From positions 62,001 through 126,000 of the forward strand of contig NZ_JBFAPP010000001.1 of the NCBI RefSeq assembly GCF_040676775.1: DNA of 64,000 bases. The letters run 5' to 3'. Shown here one piece after another: positions 29,471-37,978 of the stretch; within the stretch, counting starts at the first letter, position 1; every line of letters begins with the position of its first letter. A program made the position numbers and the translations under genes. Below the pieces are notes generated by a model. That model searched no databases, was not told the origin of the DNA, and was given only the letters and a program-made list of their open reading frames with translations. Source of the DNA: Micromonospora_G sp040676775 (GTDB lineage: Bacteria; Actinomycetota; Actinomycetes; Mycobacteriales; Micromonosporaceae).

Positions 29471-30573
29471 GAGACCACCGTCCGTAGCTCACGCGCGGCC
29501 GAGCCGGGCGTCTCGGTGTTCTCCGGGTCGTAGAGCCAGCAGGAGGCCCAGTGGCCCGGCTCGCCCTGCACCGCGAGCCGGGGCGGCAGGCTGGTCGAGC
29601 AGCGGGGCATCGCGCTGGGGCAGCGGGGATGGAAACGGCAGCCGGGCGGCGGGTCGATCAGGCTCGGCGGCTCCCCGCCGCCACGGTCCTCCGGGGTGGC
29701 GGCGGCGGCCTCGGTGGGCGAGCCCTGGATCCGGTCCGGGTCCGGCGCCGAGGCGATCAACAACCGGGTGTACGGGTGTGCCGGCCGCTGCGTCACCGTT
29801 TCGCTGTCGCCGCCCTCCACCATCCGGCCGGCGTACATGACCAGGGTGTCGTCGGCGAAGTAGCGGGCGGAGGCGATGTCGTGGGTGATGTAGAGGATGG
29901 CCAGGTTCAGCCGTTCCTTGAGATCACGCAGCAGGTTCAGCACACCCAGCCGGATCGAGACGTCGAGCATCGAGACCGGTTCGTCGGCGAGCAGCACCTC
30001 GGGGTCGGCGCCGAGCGCGCGGGCGATCGCCACCCGCTGGCGCTGGCCGCCGGAGAGTTCGTGCGGGAACTTGTCGATGTAGCGCTCGGGCGGGGTGAGG
30101 GCCACCCGGCCGAGCAGCTCGTGCAGCGCCTGTTCCAGTTCGGCCCGGGTGTTCCCGCCGTGGCCGTGGATGCGCAGTGAACGGGTGAGGTGGTAGCGGA
30201 CGGTGTGCACGGGGTTCAGCGAGGCGAACGGGTCCTGGAAGGTGAGCTGCACCCGTCGGGCGTACGCCCGGAACCGCCGTCCGCCGTGCACGGTGGTCGA
30301 CTCGCCGTGCAGCCGGATGTCGCCGGAGGTACGGCGGTAGAGCTGGGCGAGCAGTCGGGCCACGGTGGACTTGCCGGACCCGGACTCGCCGACGAGCGCG
30401 GTGACCCGGCCCCGGCGCAGCACCAGGTGCACGTCGTCGACCGCGTGCACCACCCGCCGCTCGCGGGAGAGGAGGTCCCGGACCCGCCGTCGGACCGGGA
30501 AATGTTTGGTCAGGCTTTCCGCCTCCAACACCACCTCGGTCAGGGCAGGGGTGGAGGTCTCGCTCATGGTCAT
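29467..30573 (-). CDS. ABC importer ATP-binding protein, OppF-like
   Basis: The 368-residue ATPase has Walker A GESGSGKST, signature LSGGQRQR, Walker B VLLADEPVSMLD and the oligopeptide-type C-terminal domain with RCP. It lies directly downstream of the binding-protein gene and partners with the OppD-like ATPase. ATG 30573 or 30567 (MTMSETS) could start it; the former is listed. Confidence 0.9.
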   Translation of the reverse strand: MTMSETSTPALTEVVLEAESLTKHFPVRRRVRDLLSRERRVVHAVDDVHLVLRRGRVTALVGESGSGKSTVARLLAQLYRRTSGDIRLHGESTTVHGGRRFRAYARRVQLTFQDPFASLNPVHTVRYHLTRSLRIHGHGGNTRAELEQALHELLGRVALTPPERYIDKFPHELSGGQRQRVAIARALGADPEVLLADEPVSMLDVSIRLGVLNLLRDLKERLNLAILYITHDIASARYFADDTLVMYAGRMVEGGDSETVTQRPAHPYTRLLIASAPDPDRIQGSPTEAAAATPEDRGGGEPPSLIDPPPGCRFHPRCPSAMPRCSTSLPPRLAVQGEPGHWASCWLYDPENTETPGSAARELRTVVS

Positions 30574-30637
30574 GCCGGAGCTCCTGTCGAAGAGAGCTGA
30601 TCCCCGCGCGGTGCTGCCTTTCCCGCGCGGCTGCGCC

Positions 30638-30673
30638 GCCTCCCGGGTGCCCTGTGCAGCACACCCGGGAGGC
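30638..30673 (-). terminator. Intra-operon stem-loop after the binding-protein gene
   Basis: A perfect 12-bp stem (GCCTCCCGGGTG and complement, 12-nt loop) lies 11 bp after the binding-protein stop and 64 bp before the OppF-like gene. Such hairpins stabilise or attenuate the message so that the binding protein is made in excess over the membrane parts. Confidence 0.7.
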
Positions 30674-30684
30674 AGCGCGACGGA

Positions 30685-32358
30685 TCAGGAGTTGGGCTTG
30701 AGGTGCAGGACGACGTCGACCGCGTTCGGTTGCGTCGGCTGCGCCGGCGCGTACGGGTTCTGGTCGTCCGGCCAGCCCACCCAGTTCTTCGTGACGTAGG
30801 CGCCACCGGCGTTGTCCGCGCCGACCGGGATCATCGGCATCTGTTCGACGAAGATCTTCTGGAGCGTGTTCATCGCCGTGGTACGGGCGGCGTCGTCGGG
30901 GGCGCTGGCGTATTCCTCCAGTGCCTTGGTCGCCTCCGGGCTGTTGAACCGCCCGAAGTTGCCCTGCGGCGACGCGGTGCCGATCGGCTTGAGCAGCCGA
31001 CCGTCCATGATCGTCTGGTAGATGTCGTACGGGGTGGCGCCACCGTTGGTCCAGCGGAAGCTGGCCTCGAAGTTGCCCTCCTCGACCGAGGTGAACCAGG
31101 CGTCCTGGTTGGCCTTCTCCACGGTCGCGGCGATGCCGATCTTGGAGAGGTTGTCCTTCACGATCTCCAGGCTGGTGATGTAGTCGGACCAGCCGGCGGG
31201 GTCGCTCAGCTTCAGGGTGACCGGCTTGCCGGTCGGGTCCTTCAGCACGTTGCCCTCGAGCTTGAAGCCGGCACCGGTGAGCAGCGTCTTGGCGCCCTCG
31301 ACGTCGACCTTGTGGGTCTGGCCCTTGTACTCCGGCGCGATGAACGACTCGCCGGCCGGCAGCGGGATGCCGGTCACCGAGGTCACCTCGGGGTGGAAGT
31401 AGGCCGCCTCGGCCTGGACGAAGATGTCGTTACGGTTGATCACCATGTTCATCGCCCGGCGCAGGACCGGGTTGTCGAACGGCTTGCGGGTGACGTTGAT
31501 GTAGAGACCGTGGATGCCCAGTACGGACGCCGGCCAGACCTTGTTGAACTCGGGGTTCTTGTCCACGTAGACGGTCTTGTAGTTCGGGATGAAGACGAAG
31601 CTCCACTCCGACTCGCCGTTGGCCAGCGCGGTGGTCTGCGCGTTGTTGTCGTTGTACGACGTGTAGCGCAGCTCCTTGACCTTGGGCAATTCCTGCCAGT
31701 AGTTGTCCCGCACGGTCAGCGTGGTGGTCTGCGGCGTGAACGACTTCAGCGTGTACGGGCCGGTGCCGACGGGGTTCTTGTTGATGTCGGTGGCCGGGTC
31801 CGCGATCGTGGACCAGATGTGCTTGGGCACCATCGGGATGGTGGTCAGGATCTTGTGCTGGTTGACGAACTGCGCCGCACCGAAGTTCACCGTGACCGTG
31901 TTACCGCTGGTCGTGATCTCCTGCAGCGGCAGGGCGTTGATGTTCAGCGCCTCGGTCTTCTTGATCAGCTCCCAGGTGAACGCGACGTCCTCGGCGCTGA
32001 ACGGCTTGCCGTCGGACCACTTGACGCCGTCGCGGATGGTCAGCGCGAGGGTCTTGTAGCCGTTGCTCCACTCCGCCTTCGTGGCCAGCCACGGCTTGCC
32101 CGCGTCGGACGGGCGGATCAGGTTATCCATGATCAGCGGCTCGTAGATCATCCAGCGGTAGCCGAGCGACGCGGCGGACGCGGAGGTCAGGAACGGGTTG
32201 TGGTTCTCGGTCTGCGGACCGTTGGGCATGCCGATATTCAGTACCGACGGGGCGTTGTTCCCGTCCCGGTTCGCGTTCGGGCTGTCGCCGCAGGCGGCGA
32301 GTACACCGACCGCCATCACGCTGGCGAGGGCGACCGCGAGAGTGCGCCTGACGTGCAT
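30685..32358 (-). CDS. ABC importer substrate-binding lipoprotein (SBP_bac_5 family)
   Basis: The 557-residue lipoprotein has a signal sequence ending in the lipobox VLAAC (Cys22). The SBP_bac_5 fold follows, with typical segments WSDGKPFSAEDVAFTWELIKK and PVGTGPYTLKSFTPQ. In this family members bind peptides, but several actinobacterial and Thermotoga members bind cello- or manno-oligosaccharides. Flanking GH1 and GH30 genes and the LacI regulator make a beta-glucan oligosaccharide likely. It is the first gene of the operon, with a palindromic operator upstream. Confidence 0.9.
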   Translation of the reverse strand: MHVRRTLAVALASVMAVGVLAACGDSPNANRDGNNAPSVLNIGMPNGPQTENHNPFLTSASAASLGYRWMIYEPLIMDNLIRPSDAGKPWLATKAEWSNGYKTLALTIRDGVKWSDGKPFSAEDVAFTWELIKKTEALNINALPLQEITTSGNTVTVNFGAAQFVNQHKILTTIPMVPKHIWSTIADPATDINKNPVGTGPYTLKSFTPQTTTLTVRDNYWQELPKVKELRYTSYNDNNAQTTALANGESEWSFVFIPNYKTVYVDKNPEFNKVWPASVLGIHGLYINVTRKPFDNPVLRRAMNMVINRNDIFVQAEAAYFHPEVTSVTGIPLPAGESFIAPEYKGQTHKVDVEGAKTLLTGAGFKLEGNVLKDPTGKPVTLKLSDPAGWSDYITSLEIVKDNLSKIGIAATVEKANQDAWFTSVEEGNFEASFRWTNGGATPYDIYQTIMDGRLLKPIGTASPQGNFGRFNSPEATKALEEYASAPDDAARTTAMNTLQKIFVEQMPMIPVGADNAGGAYVTKNWVGWPDDQNPYAPAQPTQPNAVDVVLHLKPNS

Positions 32359-32438
32359 GTATTCCTCCCTGTGTCGTGGTGGTGAGGGTGGTCATGGGCT
32401 GTGCGGAAAGGTCGTTCTGACAGGGCCGGCCGATCGGT

Positions 32439-32448
32439 AGAGCGCTCT
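32439..32448. promoter_or_regulatory. LacI-family operator candidate (CebR-like)
   Basis: AGAGCGCTCT, a perfect 10-bp palindrome, lies about 80 bp upstream of the binding-protein start. Its GAGCGCTC core equals the core of known actinobacterial CebR-type operators (GGGAGCGCTCCC). It is the best candidate site for repression of the importer-GH1 operon by the neighbouring LacI protein. Confidence 0.6.
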
Positions 32449-32488
32449 CACGATCGGGTAGACGGGTCCGAAGGATCTTGGTTGCGGT

Positions 32489-32578
32489 GGGGGGTGAGGT
32501 GGGATGGGGCCGGTGGGGGTGGTCCGGTGGAGCCGGGCGGACCGGTCGGGGGTGGGGACCGGTCGGGGTCGGGTGGGG
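32489..32578 (+). other. G-rich tract with two G-quadruplex-type motifs
   Basis: On the plus strand there are four G-runs at 32489-32494, 32501-32503, 32506-32509 and 32515-32519 with short loops. A second set lies at 32548-32552, 32554-32557, 32565-32568, 32571-32573 and 32575-32578. Both fit the G3+N1-7 rule. The tract sits between the lacI-type stop and the importer promoter region. No gene is seen in it. Confidence 0.5.
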
Positions 32579-33583
32579 TCAGGCGGGAACCATGGTGGAG
32601 GCTCGGACGATCAGCGTGGTGGGTAGCACGTGCGGGGCGTCGGGCAGCGGCGTGCCGTCGAAGTACGCGAGCAGCATCCGCGCGGCCGCCTCGCCCATCT
32701 GACGCATCGGCTGGTGCACCGTGGTCAGTGGCGGATCGGTGTGCGAGGCGTACGGGATGTCGTCGAAGCCGACCAGCGCGACGTCCTCCGGCACCCGGCG
32801 GCCCGCCTCCCGGATGGCCAGCAGGGCGCCGGCCGCCGACAGGTCGTTGTGGGCGAAAACGGCGTCGAACTCGACCCCGTCGGCCAGCATCTGCTTGACC
32901 ACCGCCCGACCCCGGTCGAAGGTGAAGTCACCCTCCACCACGAGCCTCGGGTCCAGCGGCAGGCCCGCCTCGGCGTAGACACCGCCGAATCCGGCCATCC
33001 GTTCCTGGGTGCATCCGAACGGTTCGATGCCGGTGATGACCAACGGCCGGCGCCGACCGAGTTCCAGCAGGTGGCGGGCTGCGGCGGCGCCTCCGCTGCG
33101 GTTGGTGGTGGCCACCGAGGGGAAGAGCGGCTGGTGGCCCCGGTCGTCGATGAGCACCACCGGCAGGCCGCGGGCGTGCAGGTCGGTGATGTAGTCGAGG
33201 GTGCCCTCCGGCTCGATCACCAGCAGGCCGTCGAACGACTTGGCGGAAACCTGCGAGGCGAACTGACGCATCGACTCCTCACCCCGGTTGCAGGTGAACA
33301 GCAGCAGCCCGTAGCCCTCGGTCTCCACCACGTCCACCGCGCCCTGCAACACCTCGCCCATCCAGGGCCAGGTCAGTGACGGGACCAGCATGCCGACCAC
33401 GCGGGTGCGACCCCGCGCCAGTCCGACCGCCCGCGCGCTCGGTACGTAGCCCAGTTCCTCGATCACCCGACGCACCCGCGCCGCCGTCTGCACGTCGAGC
33501 TCACCCTTGCCGTTGAGCACCCGGGAAACCGTGGTCTTGCTGACCCCGGCTCGGGCCGCGACGTCGGCGATGGTGATCGGCAC
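32579..33583 (-). CDS. LacI-family transcriptional regulator
   Basis: The 334-residue repressor opens with the LacI helix-turn-helix (TIADVAARAGVSKTTVSRVLNGKG, residues about 4-27), then the hinge helix region and a periplasmic-binding-protein-like sugar sensor domain. GTG 33583 is preceded by AAGGGG. It lies between the importer operon (same strand, downstream) and the divergent GH30 gene. It probably represses both and is released by a beta-gluco-oligosaccharide; the ligand is inferred. Confidence 0.92.
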   Translation of the reverse strand: MPITIADVAARAGVSKTTVSRVLNGKGELDVQTAARVRRVIEELGYVPSARAVGLARGRTRVVGMLVPSLTWPWMGEVLQGAVDVVETEGYGLLLFTCNRGEESMRQFASQVSAKSFDGLLVIEPEGTLDYITDLHARGLPVVLIDDRGHQPLFPSVATTNRSGGAAAARHLLELGRRRPLVITGIEPFGCTQERMAGFGGVYAEAGLPLDPRLVVEGDFTFDRGRAVVKQMLADGVEFDAVFAHNDLSAAGALLAIREAGRRVPEDVALVGFDDIPYASHTDPPLTTVHQPMRQMGEAAARMLLAYFDGTPLPDAPHVLPTTLIVRASTMVPA

Positions 33584-33622
33584 TGGGTGCCCCTTCGTGT
33601 CGGGACGGTTAACGGCTGGTTC

Positions 33623-33646
33623 GGAACCGGTTGCGGAAGCGGTTCC
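33623..33646. promoter_or_regulatory. Inverted repeat in the lacI/GH30 divergent promoter region
   Basis: GGAACCG-N10-CGGTTCC forms a perfect 7-bp inverted repeat 40 bp upstream of the lacI-type start. The internal bases also contain AACCGGTT and AAGCGGTT. It may be the autoregulatory operator of the LacI protein. It differs from the GAGCGCTC site upstream of the importer. Confidence 0.5.
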
Positions 33647-33946
33647 GGGCCGAGTCAACCGGAGTGACGCGGGCCACGTCAATCACAGTCGCGTAACAAA
33701 ATGGATTTCTAAACAAACCTTGCAGTTAGCTGGGAGGGCGTGTTACCTCTTCATCACCATCGATGCGCTTAGTCGCATCGCTGGCTGGATCCCGACGACC
33801 ACGGGCATCGCACCCCGGCCGACCAGCACTTCAGTCCCATCCGGCCGTGGCCCGTCCTCGTCGCCCCGGCGGTGACCGCCCGCGCCGAGCGGGCGCGGGA
33901 CGGCCCACCGTCCGCCGAGAAAACTCCTCGCGGAAGGGGAAATCCT
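33647..33946 (+). promoter_or_regulatory. Upstream region of the GH30 gene
   Basis: This 300-bp stretch has an AT-rich patch at about 33690-33725 that is likely promoter. A perfect 7-bp stem-loop, CGATGCG/CGCATCG with a 6-nt loop, lies at 33761-33780. No coding sequence in it looks genuine; the frame preceding the GH30 start is Arg/Pro-rich and unlikely to be translated. Confidence 0.4.
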
Positions 33947-35866
33947 GTGCCATCGACAGCGACTCCACCGCTCGTCGCACCCACCCGCCCGACCAAACCG
34001 ACCCGCCGGCACGCTCTCCAGGCCACCCTGCTGGCCTGCTGCCTGGCCGCCACCGGGCTGGCCGTGCTCCGGGCACCCGCGGCCTTCGCCGCCGGCGAGC
34101 AGGTCAACATCTGGCTGACCACGACCTCGGACGCCCGGGGCCGTACGGTCACCCGCGGCCTGCAGCCGCAGACCCCGATCGCCTTCGCGCCCAGCAGCGG
34201 TGCCGGCAACCAGACCGTCACCGTCAACGAGGGCACCACGTACCAGCAGTTCGAGGGGGCCGGGGCCTCGTTCACCGACACCGCCGCCTGGCTCATCAAC
34301 GGCAGCGGCGCACTCAGCCAGAGCACCCGGGACAGCGTGATGCGCCAACTCTTCGACCCGGTGAACGGAATCGGCCTGAGCTTCACCCGCAATCCGATGG
34401 GCGCGTCGGACCTGGCCCGGTTCAGCTACTCGTACGACGACACCTGCTGCGATCTGAACGACTTTTCCCTCAGCCGGGACAGCGACGTGATGGCGTTGAC
34501 CAAGCAGGCCAAGAGTCTCAACCCGGCGCTGAAGGTGATGGCCTCTCCCTGGAGCGCACCGGGCTGGATGAAGGACAACAACAGCATGACCCAGGGTTGG
34601 CTGCAGTGGCAGCACTACCCGACCTACGCCCAGTACTTCGCCCGGTACGTGCAGGGCTACGCCGCCCAGGGCGTGAAAGTCGACTACGTGACCGCGCAGA
34701 ACGAACCGACCTGCTGTGCGGGTTACCCCTCCATGCAGTGGAACGCCGCCGGGTTGCAGGAGTTCACCAAGAACCACCTCTACCCGGCCTTCCGCAACGC
34801 CGGGATCAACACCAAGGTGCTGGTGCACGACTGGAACTGGGACGGTTACCAGGAATGGGCCGCGCCTCTGGTCAACGACCCGGCGATCCGCAACGACCCG
34901 CTCTTCGGCGGAATCGCCTGGCACGGGTACGGCGGGAACGTGAGCACCCAGACCACGGTGCACAACCAGTTCCCGAACGTGAACGCGTACATGACCGAGC
35001 ACTCGGGCGGCGACTGGATCGCCAACCAACAGACGGAGGACATGCTGAACCTGGTCGACTACACCCGCAACTGGGACCGTAGCTGGATCAAATGGAGTCT
35101 GGCGCTGGATCAGAACCAGGGTCCGCACAACGGCGGTTGTGGCACCTGCACCGGACTGGTGACCGTGCACAACGGCGACAGCCGGCACGGACAGGTCGAC
35201 TACACGATCGAGTTCTACACGATGGGCCACCTGACCAAGTTCGTGAAGCCGGGCGCCTACCGGATCGACTCCACCGGCAACACGTCGGTGCCGAACGTGG
35301 CCTGGAAGAACCCGGACGGTTCCAAGGCGCTGATCGCGTACAACAACACCGGCAGCACCCAGAACGTCAAGGTGAACTGGGGAAACCAGTCCTTCACCTA
35401 CCCCCTGCCCACGAAGACCTCGGCCACCTTCACCTGGAACGGAACCCCGGGCACCGGACCCACCACTCCCCCGCCCGCCGGCCCGACCGGACAGATCACC
35501 GGGCTCGCCGGAAAATGCGTCGACATCGCCGGTGCCAGCTCCGCCGACGGCACGGCGGTGCAGTTGTACGGCTGCAACGCAACGGCCGCTCAGCGCTGGA
35601 CCCGGGCCTCCGACGGGACCCTGCGCGCACTCGGCAAATGCCTCGACATCAACGCCGGGTCGACGGCCAACGGTGCCCGCGTGCAGCTCTACACCTGCAA
35701 CGGCTCCGGTGCCCAGCAGTGGACCTGGACCGCCGGTCGGGACCTGGTCAATCCGCAGGCGAACAAGTGCCTGGACGTGACGGGTAACACCAGCGCCGAC
35801 GGCACGCCGCTGCAGATCTGGAGCTGCACGGGCGCCGGAAACCAGAAATGGACCCTCCCGGCTTAG
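33947..35866 (+). CDS. Secreted GH30 glycosidase with C-terminal ricin-type lectin domain
   Basis: The 639-residue product has a long signal peptide with a twin-arginine-like start (TRRHALQATLL) ending near AAFAAGE. A GH30 (beta/alpha)8 barrel plus beta-sandwich covers about residues 40-500. A Pro/Gly linker and a ricin-B trefoil with three repeats and paired Cys (GKCVDIAG, GKCLDINAG, NKCLDVTG) follow. The acid/base Glu253 lies in AQNEPT and the nucleophile Glu351 in MTEHSGG. GH30 includes glucosylceramidases, endo-beta-1,6-glucanases and xylanases. Extracellular cutting of a beta-glucan that feeds the adjacent importer and GH1 is inferred. GTG 33947 follows AAGGGG. Confidence 0.9.
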   Translation: MPSTATPPLVAPTRPTKPTRRHALQATLLACCLAATGLAVLRAPAAFAAGEQVNIWLTTTSDARGRTVTRGLQPQTPIAFAPSSGAGNQTVTVNEGTTYQQFEGAGASFTDTAAWLINGSGALSQSTRDSVMRQLFDPVNGIGLSFTRNPMGASDLARFSYSYDDTCCDLNDFSLSRDSDVMALTKQAKSLNPALKVMASPWSAPGWMKDNNSMTQGWLQWQHYPTYAQYFARYVQGYAAQGVKVDYVTAQNEPTCCAGYPSMQWNAAGLQEFTKNHLYPAFRNAGINTKVLVHDWNWDGYQEWAAPLVNDPAIRNDPLFGGIAWHGYGGNVSTQTTVHNQFPNVNAYMTEHSGGDWIANQQTEDMLNLVDYTRNWDRSWIKWSLALDQNQGPHNGGCGTCTGLVTVHNGDSRHGQVDYTIEFYTMGHLTKFVKPGAYRIDSTGNTSVPNVAWKNPDGSKALIAYNNTGSTQNVKVNWGNQSFTYPLPTKTSATFTWNGTPGTGPTTPPPAGPTGQITGLAGKCVDIAGASSADGTAVQLYGCNATAAQRWTRASDGTLRALGKCLDINAGSTANGARVQLYTCNGSGAQQWTWTAGRDLVNPQANKCLDVTGNTSADGTPLQIWSCTGAGNQKWTLPA

Positions 35867-35897
35867 TAAGCGCGGAGCACTTCGTACCGTACCGGCA

Positions 35898-35935
35898 GCC
35901 GCCGGCGCCCACCTAACCGGGAGGGCGCCGGCGGC
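35898..35935 (+). terminator. Strong hairpin after the GH30 gene
   Basis: A perfect 13-bp stem (GCCGCCGGCGCCC and complement) with a 12-nt loop begins 31 bp after the GH30 stop. Confidence 0.85.
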
Positions 35936-36023
35936 GTCGCTTATGCCGGTAGGAGGAGTTTTCGGGCCGCTCCGGGCGCCCACGCCACTCGGGGCAATGG
36001 GGGAACGTTGCGAAATCAGTGAT

Positions 36024-36042
36024 TGATGAGTCAAACTCATCA
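36024..36042. promoter_or_regulatory. Inverted repeat upstream of lsr2
   Basis: TGATGAGT-CAA-ACTCATCA is a perfect 8-bp inverted repeat with a 3-bp centre, 35 bp before the lsr2 start. It may be an operator or a 5' leader hairpin. The surrounding DNA is AT-richer than average, as is usual for Lsr2 targets. Confidence 0.5.
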
Positions 36043-36077
36043 CCTGGAACCCCATTGTTCACGTGGAGTGATCAACC

Positions 36078-36425
36078 ATGGCTAAAAAGGTAATCACCGT
36101 CCTGACCGACGACCTCGATGGCGGCGAGGCCGACCGCACCGTCGAGTTCGGGCTCGACGGCGTCAGCTACACCATTGATCTGTCCGAAGAGAACGCGGGC
36201 AAGCTCCGTAAGGTGCTGGACCCGTACATCGCCGCAGGTACCCGCGTCGGTCGTGGCGGCGTGGAAAGCCGTCGGCCGGCTCGCCGCAGCGGCAACGCGG
36301 CACCGACCCGCAGCGACCGCGACCAGAACAAGGCGATCCGCGAATGGGCGTCGAAGAACGGCTACGACGTTTCCGAGCGCGGTCGGATTCCGGCCTCCGT
36401 CGTCGAGGCGTACAACAACCACTGA
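36078..36425 (+). CDS. lsr2: Lsr2-family histone-like nucleoid protein
   Basis: The 115-residue DNA-bridging protein has the N-terminal dimerisation domain (MAKKVITVLTDDLDGGEADRTVEFGLDG...) and the C-terminal AT-hook-like helical domain with NKAIREWASKNGYDVSERGRIPASVVEAY; RGR is at about residues 101-103. Lsr2 silences AT-rich and horizontally acquired genes in actinobacteria, acting on the nucleoid. ATG 36078 follows GTGGAG. It appears monocistronic. Confidence 0.96.
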   Translation: MAKKVITVLTDDLDGGEADRTVEFGLDGVSYTIDLSEENAGKLRKVLDPYIAAGTRVGRGGVESRRPARRSGNAAPTRSDRDQNKAIREWASKNGYDVSERGRIPASVVEAYNNH

Positions 36426-36895
36426 GCGGGCGGCTCAGGAGGTGCGGTTAACACGGGAGATGCCCGGCCGGGCATCCCCCGGATATCGATCGCTTCCGGA
36501 GTCGGGCCCGGCCTACCCATCGTCGGTGAGCCGGGCTCGCTAGCCCACGCGCTGGAAATTGCACCACCGCAAAGATCCTCGGCGGCGCTTCCGTACGCAC
36601 TGCGACCCACCCGCAGTCACCGCAACTGGGCATACGCGGCGTAACGAACAGAGACTGAAACCCGACGGACGCGTTCTGCGCCCACATCCTGCGACGGTTA
36701 CCGCCCGACCAGATCAAGGGCGCGTTGACCAGGCATTCCTGCCGTTCTGAGGCAGCGCCATTTGGTCCGTTTGCAGTAGGACGACATCTCGGTGACCCGG
36801 CACACAATGTCACCTTGCCGACCTGGTATTCGCTATCCCGGCAACGGAAGCGGCTCCTAGCTTGAGTGCACACCACTCATTGAACGGAGTCGACC
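36426..36895. other. Gene-poor region after lsr2 with an 18-bp palindrome
   Basis: GATGCCCGGCCGGGCATC at 36459-36476 is a perfect 18-bp palindrome and probably the lsr2 terminator. The rest to 36862 has lower and uneven G/C periodicity and no convincing gene. A TGAGTG-N5-CACTCA inverted repeat at 36863-36879 lies just before the FAD-enzyme remnant and may be an old operator. Confidence 0.4.
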
Positions 36896-37183
36896 TTGTC
36901 TGCCAAGGAACCGACCGGGCACGCCATCGTGCTTGGCGCAAGCATCGGGGGGCTACTCGCCGCCCGGGTGCTCAGCTGGCCCGGGTGCTCTGGTCCGGTC
37001 GGCGCCCCGTGCACCCGGCCAATACGCCGAACCCGCCCGCGTCCGGTTCGGCTGCCGGCCTGGCTCCCGAGCAGCAGTACGAAGCGGTCGCATGAGCCCG
37101 GTCGTGAAGCTCCCGGTCCCACCCGGACCGGGAGCCCGCCGGGCGCGGGCGGACGTAACGCGTCGGCCGACACCGTCGCTTGA
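36896..37183 (+). pseudogene. 5' remnant of a FAD-dependent oxidoreductase gene
   Basis: TTG 36896 follows ACGGAG with good spacing. The first about 30 residues (GHAIVLGASIGGLLAARVLS) are a clear FAD-binding Rossmann start with GxSxGG. After that the frame becomes Arg/Pro-rich and loses all similarity, and another frame ends EQQYEAVA at 37095. The body of the gene is missing, so this is a deletion remnant. It may alternatively be an unrelated 95-residue frame, but the intact start signal and Rossmann loop argue for a remnant. Confidence 0.55.
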
Positions 37184-37215
37184 CTCGCAGACGGGGCCCC
37201 GACCAGCATGAACGG

Positions 37216-37950
37216 ATGCGCGCGGTCATCTTCGACTTCTTCGGGACGCTGACCGACCCGGCGGCCGAATCGGAGCGTCGCGCGGCCTTCGGCGAGACGG
37301 CGGCCGCACTCGGTGTCCCGGCCGAGGTGTTCTGGGCCCGGATGGGCGGCACGTTCACCGCCCGCGCCACCGGCCGCTACGGCGGCACCGCCGCGACGCT
37401 GCGCGCGATCGCTCGCGAGTGCGGAGCCGACCCCGACGACAACCAACTGGACCTAGCCGTACGCGTACAGCACGACGGGGCGGTCCGGGTCCGGCGACCC
37501 CGTGCGGGCGTCCTCGACCTGCTCGGTGAACTGCGTACGCGAGGGTTCCGGCTAGCCCTGCTCAGCGACTGCGCCAGCGAGTTGTGTGAGCGGTGGACCG
37601 TCACCCCGTACGCGCCGTATCTCGACGTGACCGTCTTCTCCTGGCAGGAGGGCTACCGCAAGCCGGACCCACGGCTCTACGCCACGGCCGCTGCCCGACT
37701 GGGCGTGCCGGCGGACGAGTGTTGGTTCGTCGGCGACGGTGGCAGCCGGGAACACTCGGGTGCGCTGGCCGCCGGCATGCGGCCGGTGCTGGTGACCAAC
37801 TCCCTGGTGCCGTCCTCGGCCGGTCACCGCGACGACCCGGATCCGGTTCGGCCGGAGCACGTCGTCGATGATCCGGCCGAACTGCCCGCCCTGCTCGGGT
37901 GGCCGACGTCGGGGGTCCTCGCCGGTCGGCAGTCGGACCCGGTGCGCTGA
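37216..37950 (+). CDS. HAD-family hydrolase
   Basis: The 244-residue protein has all four HAD motifs: motif I DFFGTLTD (nucleophile Asp near residue 6), motif II LLSDC, motif III Lys in YRKPDPR and motif IV FVGDGGS. The cap is of the small helical C1 type. It is likely a phosphatase of an unknown small molecule. ATG 37216 is chosen because it begins the first strand directly; a TTG at 37180 is in frame but less likely. It converges on the PPTase gene. Confidence 0.87.
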   Translation: MRAVIFDFFGTLTDPAAESERRAAFGETAAALGVPAEVFWARMGGTFTARATGRYGGTAATLRAIARECGADPDDNQLDLAVRVQHDGAVRVRRPRAGVLDLLGELRTRGFRLALLSDCASELCERWTVTPYAPYLDVTVFSWQEGYRKPDPRLYATAAARLGVPADECWFVGDGGSREHSGALAAGMRPVLVTNSLVPSSAGHRDDPDPVRPEHVVDDPAELPALLGWPTSGVLAGRQSDPVR

Positions 37951-37978
37951 GCCGGCGACACCGACCCAGCCCTGCTAC

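Noticed and set aside
36448..36876. 142-codon minus-strand frame after lsr2
   Set aside because: Composition is random-like (Cys, Arg, Ser-rich), there is no ribosome binding site and no family.
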